Positions 24,408 through 31,562 of a stretch of 50,430 nucleotides of DNA are shown here, piece by piece. The stretch's first letter is position 1, and every line of letters begins with the position of its first letter. Both the position numbers and the translations under genes were made by a program. This DNA is from Planctomycetota bacterium. Its GTDB lineage: Bacteria > Planctomycetota > UBA1135 > GCA-002686595. The stretch spans positions 1 through 50,430 of the forward strand of contig JASLMK010000105.1 in assembly GCA_030746555.1 (NCBI GenBank), read 5' to 3'. The notes beneath the pieces were generated by a model that saw only the letters and a list, made by a program, of their open reading frames with translations, ran no database searches and had not been told where the DNA came from.

Positions 24408-25465
24408 CAGAAGTCCTCCTTGGACTCGCCGTCCCGCGCGGATTCGTCCGCGGGGGGGGCGCTGAAGAGCTCGGGGCACTCCGCCACGAGCCGCTCGGTG
24501 AATCCCGAGCTCTCCTCGATCACCTGCCTGAGCCTCGGCGCGCCCGCGAAGAGGCGGGCGACCTCGGCTGCGTGATCGGGGTGTACGTCGAGCAGGCCCC
24601 GGAAGGCGCCCAGGGACCGCTCGCGGTCGCCGAGCATGGCGTAGGCCTTGCCGAGGTTGAAGCGGGCGCCGAAGAAGCGGTCGTCGCGCCGGTCGAGCCC
24701 GCTGATGGTGATCCAGCGGAAGTAGAGGGCCGCCTTTCGGAAGTCCTCCTCGCCCGCGAACAGCCGGCCGAGCTGCATCGCGGCGTGGCCGCGGTTCTCC
24801 TCGCACAGCGCGGTGTGGAAGACCTGACGGTACTCCTCGGCGGCCTTGAGGGTGCGCCCCTCGTGGGCGTGCAGGAAGGCGAGGTACAGCCGCGCCTCCT
24901 CGTGGGCGGCGTCGGCGGTCACGGCCTCCTCGAGCAGGCGGCGCCCCTTCTCGATGGGATCCTCGATGCGCTCGAGGCGTCCGTTGAGCATGTGGCGCGC
25001 GTGGGTCCAGTCGACGCCTCCGGTGCGCTCGCCGCCCTTCATCAGGACGCCGTCGACGAAGCCGCGGCCGGCGGACTGGGTCTCGGAGACCGGGACGGCC
25101 GCCTCGAACACCCGCGTGCGGAAGTCGGGGTCGATGGCGGAGAGCACGTACGACTTGCCGAGCTGGTAGAAGACCGTGGCCAGCTTGTGGATCAGGTCGA
25201 TCGCCTCGGCCTCCTCGCCGAGGTCGGTCCCGGTCAGCATCGCCACCCGCGCGAAGAGCCGGTCAGGGTCGGCCATGTCCTGGTGCATGCGCACCTGGGT
25301 GCGCAGGTCCTCCAGGAAATCGCGGCAGCGACCGCAACCTTCGATGTGCAGCATCACGCGTCCCGCCCGCGCCTCGTCCAGCTCCCCGTCCAGCATGCAG
25401 GACAGGTCGAGCTGGAACCCGGCGTGGGGATCAGCGTCTTCCAGCCAGTTCTGTTTCGATTCCAT
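24407..25465 (-). CDS. Putative soluble anti-sigma factor: zinc-finger plus TPR
   Basis: A 352-residue protein. The N-terminal 60 residues carry DLSCMLDGELDE and HIEGCGRC, the His-x3-Cys-x2-Cys motif of zinc-binding anti-sigma domains. Residues about 160-310 are tetratricopeptide-like helices (EEARLYLAFLHAHEGRTLKAAEEYRQVF, FFGARFNLGKAYAMLGDRERSLGAFRGLL). No membrane-spanning segment is visible, so unlike many anti-sigma factors it appears cytosolic, with the TPR part as a possible sensor or partner-binding module. It starts 2 nt after the sigma factor stop, which is the standard arrangement for a sigma/anti-sigma pair. Confidence 0.78.
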   Translation of the reverse strand: MESKQNWLEDADPHAGFQLDLSCMLDGELDEARAGRVMLHIEGCGRCRDFLEDLRTQVRMHQDMADPDRLFARVAMLTGTDLGEEAEAIDLIHKLATVFYQLGKSYVLSAIDPDFRTRVFEAAVPVSETQSAGRGFVDGVLMKGGERTGGVDWTHARHMLNGRLERIEDPIEKGRRLLEEAVTADAAHEEARLYLAFLHAHEGRTLKAAEEYRQVFHTALCEENRGHAAMQLGRLFAGEEDFRKAALYFRWITISGLDRRDDRFFGARFNLGKAYAMLGDRERSLGAFRGLLDVHPDHAAEVARLFAGAPRLRQVIEESSGFTERLVAECPELFSAPPADESARDGESKEDF

Positions 25466-25467
25466 GG

Positions 25468-26388
25468 TTAGTGGTCCTCCTCTGCCGCGAGGTCGCGGTC
25501 AGGGATCGACTCGTCGCTCCCGGAGGCGCGCAGGCCCCCGCGTTCGACATCCACTCCTCCACTGCGAGCGGAGGCTTCGGCCTGCGGGTCGCGAGCCGGG
25601 CGGCAGTCAGGGGAGAGGCCGTCGAAGACCCGCCGCATCGAGCGGTGGATCTTCCGGCGGGCCCGGAAGATGACCATCTTGAGGTTCTCGAGCTTGATCT
25701 CGAGCGCGGCCGCCGCCTCGCGGTAGCTTCGGTCCTCCACCTCGACGAGGTGCAGGGCCCGACGCTCGCGCTCCGAGAGCATCGAGTAGAACTTCAGGTA
25801 GAGCTGCAGGTAGGTCACGTACACCCGCGCGCACTCGTCGGTGCTCTCGCTCTCGATCGCCCCGCCGAGGGGGCTCTGGACCTTCTCGTTGGGCTGGTCG
25901 GGCAGCTCGTCGAAGTTCACCTCGTTACGGCCGCCGCGCGAGTTCGAGCGCAGGTGCTTGAGGACCGTGTTGCGCACGATCATCGCCGACCAGACCCGGA
26001 AGGCGTCCTCCCGCGAGGCGTTGAAGCGGTGCGGGTAGCGGTAGATGTTGAAGAACACCTCCTGGAGCACGTCCCGCGGGTCGGCGTGGCTGCCGTAGCG
26101 GCGCAGGCGGCCGAGGACCTGGGTGAACAGGTGCTGGCCGTTGAGCTCGTAGAGCAGGCCGAAGCTGCCGCGTCCCCGACCGTGGCGGAAGGCCTCCATC
26201 AAGCGCGTCGAAGCGGCGTCGCGGCGGGACTCCAGCGTTCGCTCGGTGTCACGCAGCAGTGCGGCGATGGCCGCCTGCTCCCGCTTGCCCACTTCACCTC
26301 CCAGCTCCCCCATCCTCGACCCGATCCTCTGCAGGACTTCTTCCCCCAGGGTGTCGAGGCCGGAGCTGTAGGGGTCGATCGCTTGCAT
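25468..26388 (-). CDS. RNA polymerase sigma factor, ECF-type
   Basis: A 306-residue protein. Region 2 lies at about 80-165 (LFTQVLGRLRRYGSHADPRDVLQEVFFNIYRYPHRF, then WSAMIVRNTVLKHLR), and region 4 at about 205-260 (LSERERRALHLVEVEDRSYREAAAALEIKLENLKMVIFRARRKIHRSM) with a clear helix-turn-helix. An 80-residue N-terminal extension and a 45-residue charged C-terminal tail are longer than in typical ECF factors (about 190 residues). ATG 26388 was chosen over an upstream start because the extra 14 residues are Pro/Arg-rich. It heads an operon with the zinc-finger/TPR protein and an exported protein. It may autoregulate, but no matching promoter could be proved. Confidence 0.85.
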   Translation of the reverse strand: MQAIDPYSSGLDTLGEEVLQRIGSRMGELGGEVGKREQAAIAALLRDTERTLESRRDAASTRLMEAFRHGRGRGSFGLLYELNGQHLFTQVLGRLRRYGSHADPRDVLQEVFFNIYRYPHRFNASREDAFRVWSAMIVRNTVLKHLRSNSRGGRNEVNFDELPDQPNEKVQSPLGGAIESESTDECARVYVTYLQLYLKFYSMLSERERRALHLVEVEDRSYREAAAALEIKLENLKMVIFRARRKIHRSMRRVFDGLSPDCRPARDPQAEASARSGGVDVERGGLRASGSDESIPDRDLAAEEDH

Positions 26389-26762
26389 CAAGCGGGGCCG
26401 TGGGTCGGGGAAAGAAGATCTCCGAGGCAAGGGCGGGCCTCGGGGGGGGGATCGTGGAGACGGAACGCGCCCTCGAATGTCATTCTAGGCCCCTGCCGGC
26501 CAGGCGGTTACCGTTCCCGTACGCACGGATCGGGTCCGACGCCCGCCATGGGGCCGACCGGATGCCGTAACTGCTTTCTCGATAGTACTTTGTGATCCCC
26601 GCCCCCGCTCCGGTCGCACCCCGCCGCCAGCCTCGCCGGCCCAGGGACCGGCCCGAGGAGCCGGATCCGGGCGCCCGTGTGCGAGCCGGGGGCCGTGACG
26701 AAGCGAACGCGGCGGGCCGGGGGCTCCTGGGCACGGGGCGCGGGCGAGGCCACCATGGGCGG
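26389..26762. promoter_or_regulatory. Divergent intergenic region between the sigma-factor operon and queG
   Basis: This 374-nt gap must hold both promoters. On the minus strand GGGAACGGTAACC and a TAGAAT (26482-26487) lie about 95 nt before the sigma factor start; TAGAAT is a five-of-six -10 match, but the spacing from GGAAC (25 nt) is too long for a standard pair. The stretch 26560-26600 is locally AT-richer (TTTCTCGATAGTACTTTGTG) and may be the queG promoter. No gene is seen. Confidence 0.3.
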
Positions 26763-27869
26763 ATGGACCGCACCGAGCGCGCCCTCGAGCTCGCCCGCGA
26801 GGTGGGCTTCGACCTCGCCGGGGTCGCGCCCCTCGCTCCGCCCCCCGCCGCCGCCCGCTTCGAGCGCTGGCTGGACGAGGGCCGTCACGGGTCGATGGCC
26901 TACCTCGAGCGCCACCGCGAGCGGACCGTCGACCCCGCGCTCCTGCTCCCCGAGGGCCAGAGCATCCTGTGCGTCGGCCTGGCCCACTCGCGGCCGGACT
27001 TCGCCCTCCCCGACGGAGCGCGGGTGGCGCGCTACGCGGCGGGGCGCGACTACCACAACGTGCTCGGCAAGCGCCTGGAGAAGCTGGCGCGGCGCCTGGC
27101 CGCCGAGGGTTTCGACGGGCCCTGGCGCAAGGTCGTCGACGCCGGGCCCGTGCTCGAGCGTTCCCACGCTGCCCGCGCCGGCCTGGGGTTCGAGTCGCGC
27201 GCGGCCAACCTGCTCCACCCCGACTTCGGCCCGTGGTTCTTCCTGGGCGAGCTGTTGATCGCCGAGCCCCTGGTTCCGACCGAGTCCCCCCCCGCCGGCT
27301 CCTGCGGCACGTGCCGGGCCTGCCTCGACGCCTGCCCCACCGACGCTCTCTTCGCCCCGGGCCGCGTCCACGCTCCCGACTGCATCAGCTACCAGACGAT
27401 CGAGAACCGCGGCGCCGTGCCGCGCTCCCTGAGAGAACACCTCGGCGACTGGGCCTTCGGCTGTGACGTGTGCTCCGAGGTCTGCCCCTTCGGCAAGGAC
27501 ACGCCCGACCTCTCCGAGCGCTTCGGGACCCATCCCGCCCTCGCCGACGACGGCCTGGTGAGCTGGCTCGACGCGGGCGAGGGGTTCTCCGAGCGCTTCC
27601 GCGGCTCGCCCCTCCAGCGTCCGCGCCGAGAGGGCCTGGCGCGCAATGCGGCCCTCGTCCTGGGCAATCGCCCCACCGAGGAGGGCCGCCGGGCCCTCCT
27701 GAAGGCGCTCTCCTTCGACCCCTCGCCCCTGGTGCGCGAGGCGAGCTCCTGGTCCCTGGCCCGGGCACACGGAGCCGATCACGGCGTCCGGGCTGCCCTG
27801 GAGCTGGCCCGGGGCCGTGAGACGGACGACGGCGTCCGGCGGGCCATGGACCTCGACCTGGCCGAGTAG
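26763..27869 (+). CDS. queG: Epoxyqueuosine reductase
   Basis: A 368-residue cobalamin and iron-sulfur enzyme that makes queuosine from epoxyqueuosine in tRNA. Two ferredoxin-like clusters are visible: Cys181-x2-Cys184-x2-Cys187-x3-Cys191-Pro and Cys234-x2-Cys237-x3-Cys241-Pro. The N-terminal ILCVGLAHSRPD-RYAAGRDYHNVLGKRLEKLA and KVVDAGPVLERSHAARAGLGF are typical. HEAT-like helices at the C-terminus (GRRALLKALSFDPSPLVREASSWSLARAHG) contact tRNA in known structures. ATG 26763 gives the normal family length. The preceding queuosine enzyme, QueA, is encoded about 10 kb away in this window on the other strand. Confidence 0.95.
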   Translation: MDRTERALELAREVGFDLAGVAPLAPPPAAARFERWLDEGRHGSMAYLERHRERTVDPALLLPEGQSILCVGLAHSRPDFALPDGARVARYAAGRDYHNVLGKRLEKLARRLAAEGFDGPWRKVVDAGPVLERSHAARAGLGFESRAANLLHPDFGPWFFLGELLIAEPLVPTESPPAGSCGTCRACLDACPTDALFAPGRVHAPDCISYQTIENRGAVPRSLREHLGDWAFGCDVCSEVCPFGKDTPDLSERFGTHPALADDGLVSWLDAGEGFSERFRGSPLQRPRREGLARNAALVLGNRPTEEGRRALLKALSFDPSPLVREASSWSLARAHGADHGVRAALELARGRETDDGVRRAMDLDLAE

Positions 27870-27882
27870 GGCCTGTGGCCGG

Positions 27883-28041
27883 GGCGTTCACGATCCGCGA
27901 CACGCGCCGGAGGCGTTCACGTTCCTCGACACGCCCGCCCGCCCCGCCCCACGGGCGAGAAACGCGGTTCGAGGGGAACCTGCCGCCGCCCACGGTGCGT
28001 CTTGAGCCCTGGAGGGCACGTTCCGATTCCTCGACACCGCG
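27883..28041 (+). repeat. Three imperfect short direct repeats in a 339-nt gap
   Basis: Between queG and the zinc ribbon gene (27870-28208) three related stretches occur: 27883-27906 (GGCGTTCACGATCCGCGACA), 27912-27934 (GGCGTTCACGTTCCTCGACA) and 28016-28041 (with TTCCTCGACACCGCG after an insertion). The first two are spaced 29 nt apart. They may be operator-like sites or leftovers of duplication. No gene is visible here. Confidence 0.35.
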
Positions 28042-28208
28042 TCTCGCCGCGACGCGCCCGTCGGGGGGCGGCTGTCGCCCCTAAGCCCCTGACAACCAGC
28101 AGCTTGCAGGCAGATGCGGCGTCGCAGACCCCACCTGGCACCGACCTTGCTCCCTCTCTGGTGCACCGGCTGACGAACGCACCCGCCACCTTCTGCGAGA
28201 CCGACATC

Positions 28209-28427
28209 ATGGAACGCACGGACTACTACGAAGACCAGAAGTACTGCCCCGAGTGCGGCCAGTACGTCCACTACCTGATGAGCGTCGAGGCTTCCTACTG
28301 CATCCACTGCGGCGAGCGGGTGCACCTGTTCTCGCGCGACGACTGGGAGAGCTTCAACAAGTCCCTGCAGGAGCGCCGGCCCAAGGGCGGCCGCCCGCGC
28401 AAGCAGCGCGGCAAGGAGTCGGCCTGA
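28209..28427 (+). CDS. Small zinc ribbon protein
   Basis: A 72-residue cytosolic protein. CPECGQYVHYLM (14-25) and CIHCGERVHLF form two CxxC knuckles that should bind one zinc ion. The C-terminal third is basic (RRPKGGRPRKQRGK) and could touch nucleic acid. Its composition and codon pattern match the neighbouring genes, and it is followed by a terminator-like hairpin. I do not know its function; similar short ribbons are found as conserved hypothetical proteins. It stands alone between queG and a minus-strand operon. Confidence 0.8.
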   Translation: MERTDYYEDQKYCPECGQYVHYLMSVEASYCIHCGERVHLFSRDDWESFNKSLQERRPKGGRPRKQRGKESA

Positions 28428-28470
28428 GCCGCGCGGCCCGGTCCGGGTCGCCACCGATCATCACCCGCTG

Positions 28471-28506
28471 GCCTCGTCCCTTCTCCCCCGCGGGAGGGGG
28501 CGAGGC
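28471..28506 (+). terminator. Terminator-like hairpin after the zinc ribbon gene
   Basis: GCCTCG (28471-28476) pairs with CGAGGC (28501-28506), and inside it CCCCC/GGGGG pair around GCGGGA, leaving an 8-nt bulge on the left arm. A pyrimidine tract TTCTTCTCTC follows. It lies 44 nt after the stop codon. Confidence 0.5.
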
Positions 28507-28551
28507 TTCTTCTCTCGGTTCCCTCCCCCGCACCCCGCCCGCGCGACCGGC

Positions 28552-29790
28552 TCAGCGGTCCGTCGGCCGGAGGGCGTCCCACTGACGGCGCGCCTCGCGC
28601 TGGCGGTCGTGGTCTCCGGTGAGGACGAAGCGGCGCACCAGGCGCTCCCAGGCGCGATGGTCCTCCGCTCCCACGCGGGCTAGGGTCTCGGCCGCGCGCG
28701 ACGCGGTGGCGCGGTCGCCGAGGGCCTCCTCGACGTCGAGGACGAGGATGCGCAGGGGGACGTCGGTGGGCTCCAACGCCAGCCAGCGTCCGAGGACCGA
28801 TCGCGCACCGGCGACGTCGCCGATGCGACGGCGCCACTCCACGAGCAGGGCCAGCAGATCGGGCTGGGCAGGGTCGAGGGCGAGCCGCGCCTCGAGGGCG
28901 TGACGCTCCGCCTCGGCGCGGGCGAGGAGCTCGAAGCGGGCGCGGGCCGCCTCGCCTTCGCCGTCGCGGCCCGACTCGAACAGGATGCGACTCGCCAGGA
29001 ACCAGGACCGGGCGACGAATGGATCGAGAGCGCGGGAGCGGTCGACGGCGGCCAGGGCCTGGTCGAGGCGCGCGGCGTCGAAGTGCACCTGGGCGATCCA
29101 GGCGTGGACCGAGGCGTGGTCGGGAGCGAGGGCGAGCGCCCGCTCGAGGAGCTCGAGGGCATGCTCGGAAGACCCCGACCGCAGGTGCGCGAGGGCGGAC
29201 CCGCGCAGGGCCTCGACGCTGTCGGGATCCGCCGCCAGGACCCGTGCGTAGTGGGCGATGGCCTCGGCGTAGCGACCCAGGGAGTAGAGGCTGTGGCCGA
29301 GGGCGCGCGTGTCGCCCACGCGCTCCGGTACGGCGGTCAGGTAGCGCTCGAAGGCACAGATCGCGTCACCGTAGCGCTGCAGGCGGAAGTAGATCACGCC
29401 GCACTGGTGCCAGGCCGGGGGGTAATCGGGCCGGGCATCGAGGACGGCGTAGAGCGCGGCGAGGGCGGCGGGCAGATCGCGCCGGTCCAAGGCGGCTCGG
29501 ACCCGCTCGAGCGGCCCGCGCAACCCCTCGGGCACCGCCGCGTCCGGGTCCCAGCCGGCCCAGCGCCCCGCGGGCGCCGCGGGGAGCGCGGCGGGGTCGC
29601 GGGCGAGGACCCCGCCGTCCCTGGCGGCGGCGGGCGATGCGCCGTCCGTCGGCGCGGGGTCGCCGCCCGCCTCGACCGGCGCCGCGGTTCCCCGCCCCGC
29701 CGCGAGCACTCCCCCGAAGGCGAAGGCCCAAGGCGCCGCGAGCGCCCACGCCACGGCGAGGGCCGCGGCACGCCTCGGGGAGCGCCTCAC
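28552..29790 (-). CDS. Exported TPR-repeat protein
   Basis: A 412-residue protein. The N-terminus (AAALAVAWALAAPWAFAFGGVLA) is a signal peptide or anchor, followed by a Pro/Ala/Asp-rich linker to about residue 80. At least five TPR motifs follow (AAWHQCGVIYFRLQRYGDAICAFERYL-like, DTRALGHSLYSLGRYAEAIAHYARVLAADPDS, EALRGSALAHLRSGSSEHALELLERALALAPDH). The start is GTG 29790, overlapping the stop of the ASPIC/UnbV gene as GTGA, so the two proteins are co-produced and may work together outside the membrane. TPR proteins next to CRTAC-like proteins are frequent in Planctomycetota and related phyla; no enzymatic role is visible. Confidence 0.8.
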   Translation of the reverse strand: MRRSPRRAAALAVAWALAAPWAFAFGGVLAAGRGTAAPVEAGGDPAPTDGASPAAARDGGVLARDPAALPAAPAGRWAGWDPDAAVPEGLRGPLERVRAALDRRDLPAALAALYAVLDARPDYPPAWHQCGVIYFRLQRYGDAICAFERYLTAVPERVGDTRALGHSLYSLGRYAEAIAHYARVLAADPDSVEALRGSALAHLRSGSSEHALELLERALALAPDHASVHAWIAQVHFDAARLDQALAAVDRSRALDPFVARSWFLASRILFESGRDGEGEAARARFELLARAEAERHALEARLALDPAQPDLLALLVEWRRRIGDVAGARSVLGRWLALEPTDVPLRILVLDVEEALGDRATASRAAETLARVGAEDHRAWERLVRRFVLTGDHDRQREARRQWDALRPTDR

Positions 29791-31424
29791 AGCGCCTCCT
29801 CCTCCACCGTGAGCCAGCGGTCGGCGCGGACGCCCTCCAGGGTCGTGACCTGCCCCGAGGGCCAGCGGATCTCGAGGCGGTCGACGCGCTCGGCGGGTCC
29901 GAGGCCCAGGTGGACCTGGGCGGGCCCGCCGGCCTGGAAACCGGCGCCGGTGCGCGCCTCGGCCGTGAACCGCCGCTCGCCACAGGCGGCCGTCACCCGC
30001 GCACCGATCGCAAAGGTGTTCGGACCCGCGCCCCGCAGGCGTACGCCCAGCCAGTGGTCCTCGCCGCCGAGCCGGTTGCGCAGGACGCGCACTCGCCCGC
30101 CCCGCTCGATCGACGCGAGATCGAGGTCCCCGTCCCCGTCGAGGTCGGCCGCCACGCCCGCGCGGCTGACCGCCGGCTCACCGGCCCACAGGGGCTCGGG
30201 CGCGAAGGAACCACCGGTGCCGCGGAAGAGCAGGTCGGGCTGGGCGTAGGTCGTGTCCGTCCCCGGCCGATCCGCCTCCGGGTAGACGTGGCCGTTCAAG
30301 ACGAACAGGTCCAGGTCGCCGTCGTGGTCGAAGTCGAACAGGCCCGTGCCCCACCCCAAGAGCGGCTGGCTCGGACCGGCGAGGCCCGCGGGATGGGAGC
30401 GCTCCCGAAACCCCACTCCGGCCGACGAGCGGTAGAAGGCGTTGTGCTCGCCCGAGAAGTTGGTCACCACGAGATCGGGCCGCAGGTCTGCGTTCACGTC
30501 TCCGCAGGCGATGCCCATCCCCGCCTGCTCCTTGCCGTTGGCGTCGTGGCCGACCCCGCGGCGGAAGGCGACCTCCACCAGCCCCGCCTCGCCCCGATTC
30601 TCCCACAGATGGTTCGGCGTCGAGTCGTTGGACACGTAGAGGTCGAGATCGCCGTCGAGGTCGTAGTCCAGGGTCACCACCCCCAGGCCGAAGCCCGCCC
30701 GGGGCGGCGCGAAGCCCCAGGCGAGCGAGACCTCCTCGAAGGTGCCGTCGCCACGGCCGCGGTAGAGCTGATCGGGGCTCGCGGCGAGGCCCTCGGGGCC
30801 GCACACGACCGCGTGCCCCTTCCAGACACATCCCGACTCGCGGCGCGGCGAGCGGGCGATGTCGAAGTCGAGGTAGTTCACCACGACCAGGTCCAGATGG
30901 CCGTCGCCGTCGAGGTCGCCCAAGGCCGCGCTCGTGCCCCAGCCCTCGCCGCGCAGTCCCGCGTCCTCGGTCGCCTCGACGAAGCCGCCGCCCGCCTCGT
31001 TCAGGAACAGCCGGTCGGCACCCCACTCGGTGACGACCAGGTCCGGCCAACCGTCGCCGTTCACGTCCCCGGCGCAGCCGCCCATCCCCCAGCGGCCGCC
31101 GGCCATGGCCCAGGGCTCGCCGGACGGGGCGAAGCCCCCGCCCTCGACCCCCAGGAACAGGCGCGGCGGGAGGCCGGGCTCGTCGGCCTCGACCCGGGCG
31201 ACGGTCGAGCCGTCCACGACCACGAGGTCGAGGCGCCCGTCGCCGTCGAAGTCCTCGACGACCAGGCCGCCGCCGTTGACCTCCAGGATCGCCGCCGGCT
31301 CCTCCCCGGCCCCGCACACGGTCCGTACCCCGGGCAGCCAGCGGGCGCTCACGTCCTCGAACAGCGGCTCCTGGGCGAGGACTGCCGCCAGCAATCCGAA
31401 GCTCGTCGAGAGGGAGCAGGCCAT
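29787..31424 (-). CDS. Secreted FG-GAP/VCBS protein with ASPIC/UnbV (CRTAC1-like) domain
   Basis: A 545-residue exported protein. A short signal sequence (MACSLSTSFGLLAAVLAQ) precedes a seven-bladed FG-GAP propeller with many calcium-type motifs of the form D-x-DGDG-x-x-D, such as VEDFDGDGRLDLVVVD, GDVNGDGWPDLVV, LDYDLDGDLDLYVSNDS and FDFDHDGDLDLFVLNG. The C-terminal 90 residues are the ASPIC/UnbV domain (HWLGVRLRGAGPNTFAIGARVT, LEIRWPSGQVTTLEGV). Its molecular role is unclear; related proteins are extracellular adhesion or matrix proteins. ATG 31424 is used; a GTG directly before it is an alternative. It is coupled to the TPR gene. Confidence 0.9.
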   Translation of the reverse strand: MACSLSTSFGLLAAVLAQEPLFEDVSARWLPGVRTVCGAGEEPAAILEVNGGGLVVEDFDGDGRLDLVVVDGSTVARVEADEPGLPPRLFLGVEGGGFAPSGEPWAMAGGRWGMGGCAGDVNGDGWPDLVVTEWGADRLFLNEAGGGFVEATEDAGLRGEGWGTSAALGDLDGDGHLDLVVVNYLDFDIARSPRRESGCVWKGHAVVCGPEGLAASPDQLYRGRGDGTFEEVSLAWGFAPPRAGFGLGVVTLDYDLDGDLDLYVSNDSTPNHLWENRGEAGLVEVAFRRGVGHDANGKEQAGMGIACGDVNADLRPDLVVTNFSGEHNAFYRSSAGVGFRERSHPAGLAGPSQPLLGWGTGLFDFDHDGDLDLFVLNGHVYPEADRPGTDTTYAQPDLLFRGTGGSFAPEPLWAGEPAVSRAGVAADLDGDGDLDLASIERGGRVRVLRNRLGGEDHWLGVRLRGAGPNTFAIGARVTAACGERRFTAEARTGAGFQAGGPAQVHLGLGPAERVDRLEIRWPSGQVTTLEGVRADRWLTVEEEAL

Positions 31425-31509
31425 CACACCGATCCTACGCCGATCCGCGCGGCGCTCCAGAGCGCTGCGCGCCCGCGCGTCACCCCTCCGGCGACGCCCT
31501 GATCGTCTC

Positions 31510-31540
31510 CCCCGCCGGCCGGGTCCGGCCCCCGGCGGGG
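31510..31540 (-). terminator. Terminator-like hairpin after the FG-GAP gene
   Basis: A perfect 9-bp inverted repeat, CCCCGCCGG (31510-31518) and CCGGCGGGG (31532-31540), with further CCGG pairing in the loop. It lies 22 nt past the stop of the minus-strand gene ending at 31563 and before the next minus-strand gene starts. Confidence 0.6.
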
Positions 31541-31562
31541 CGGGCCGCGGCGGCCTCCCTGC

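Noticed and set aside
26482..26525. ECF autoregulatory promoter (GGGAAC with TAGAAT) before the sigma factor
   Set aside because: The spacing of 25 nt is too long for any known ECF -35/-10 pair, so it is mentioned only as part of the intergenic region.
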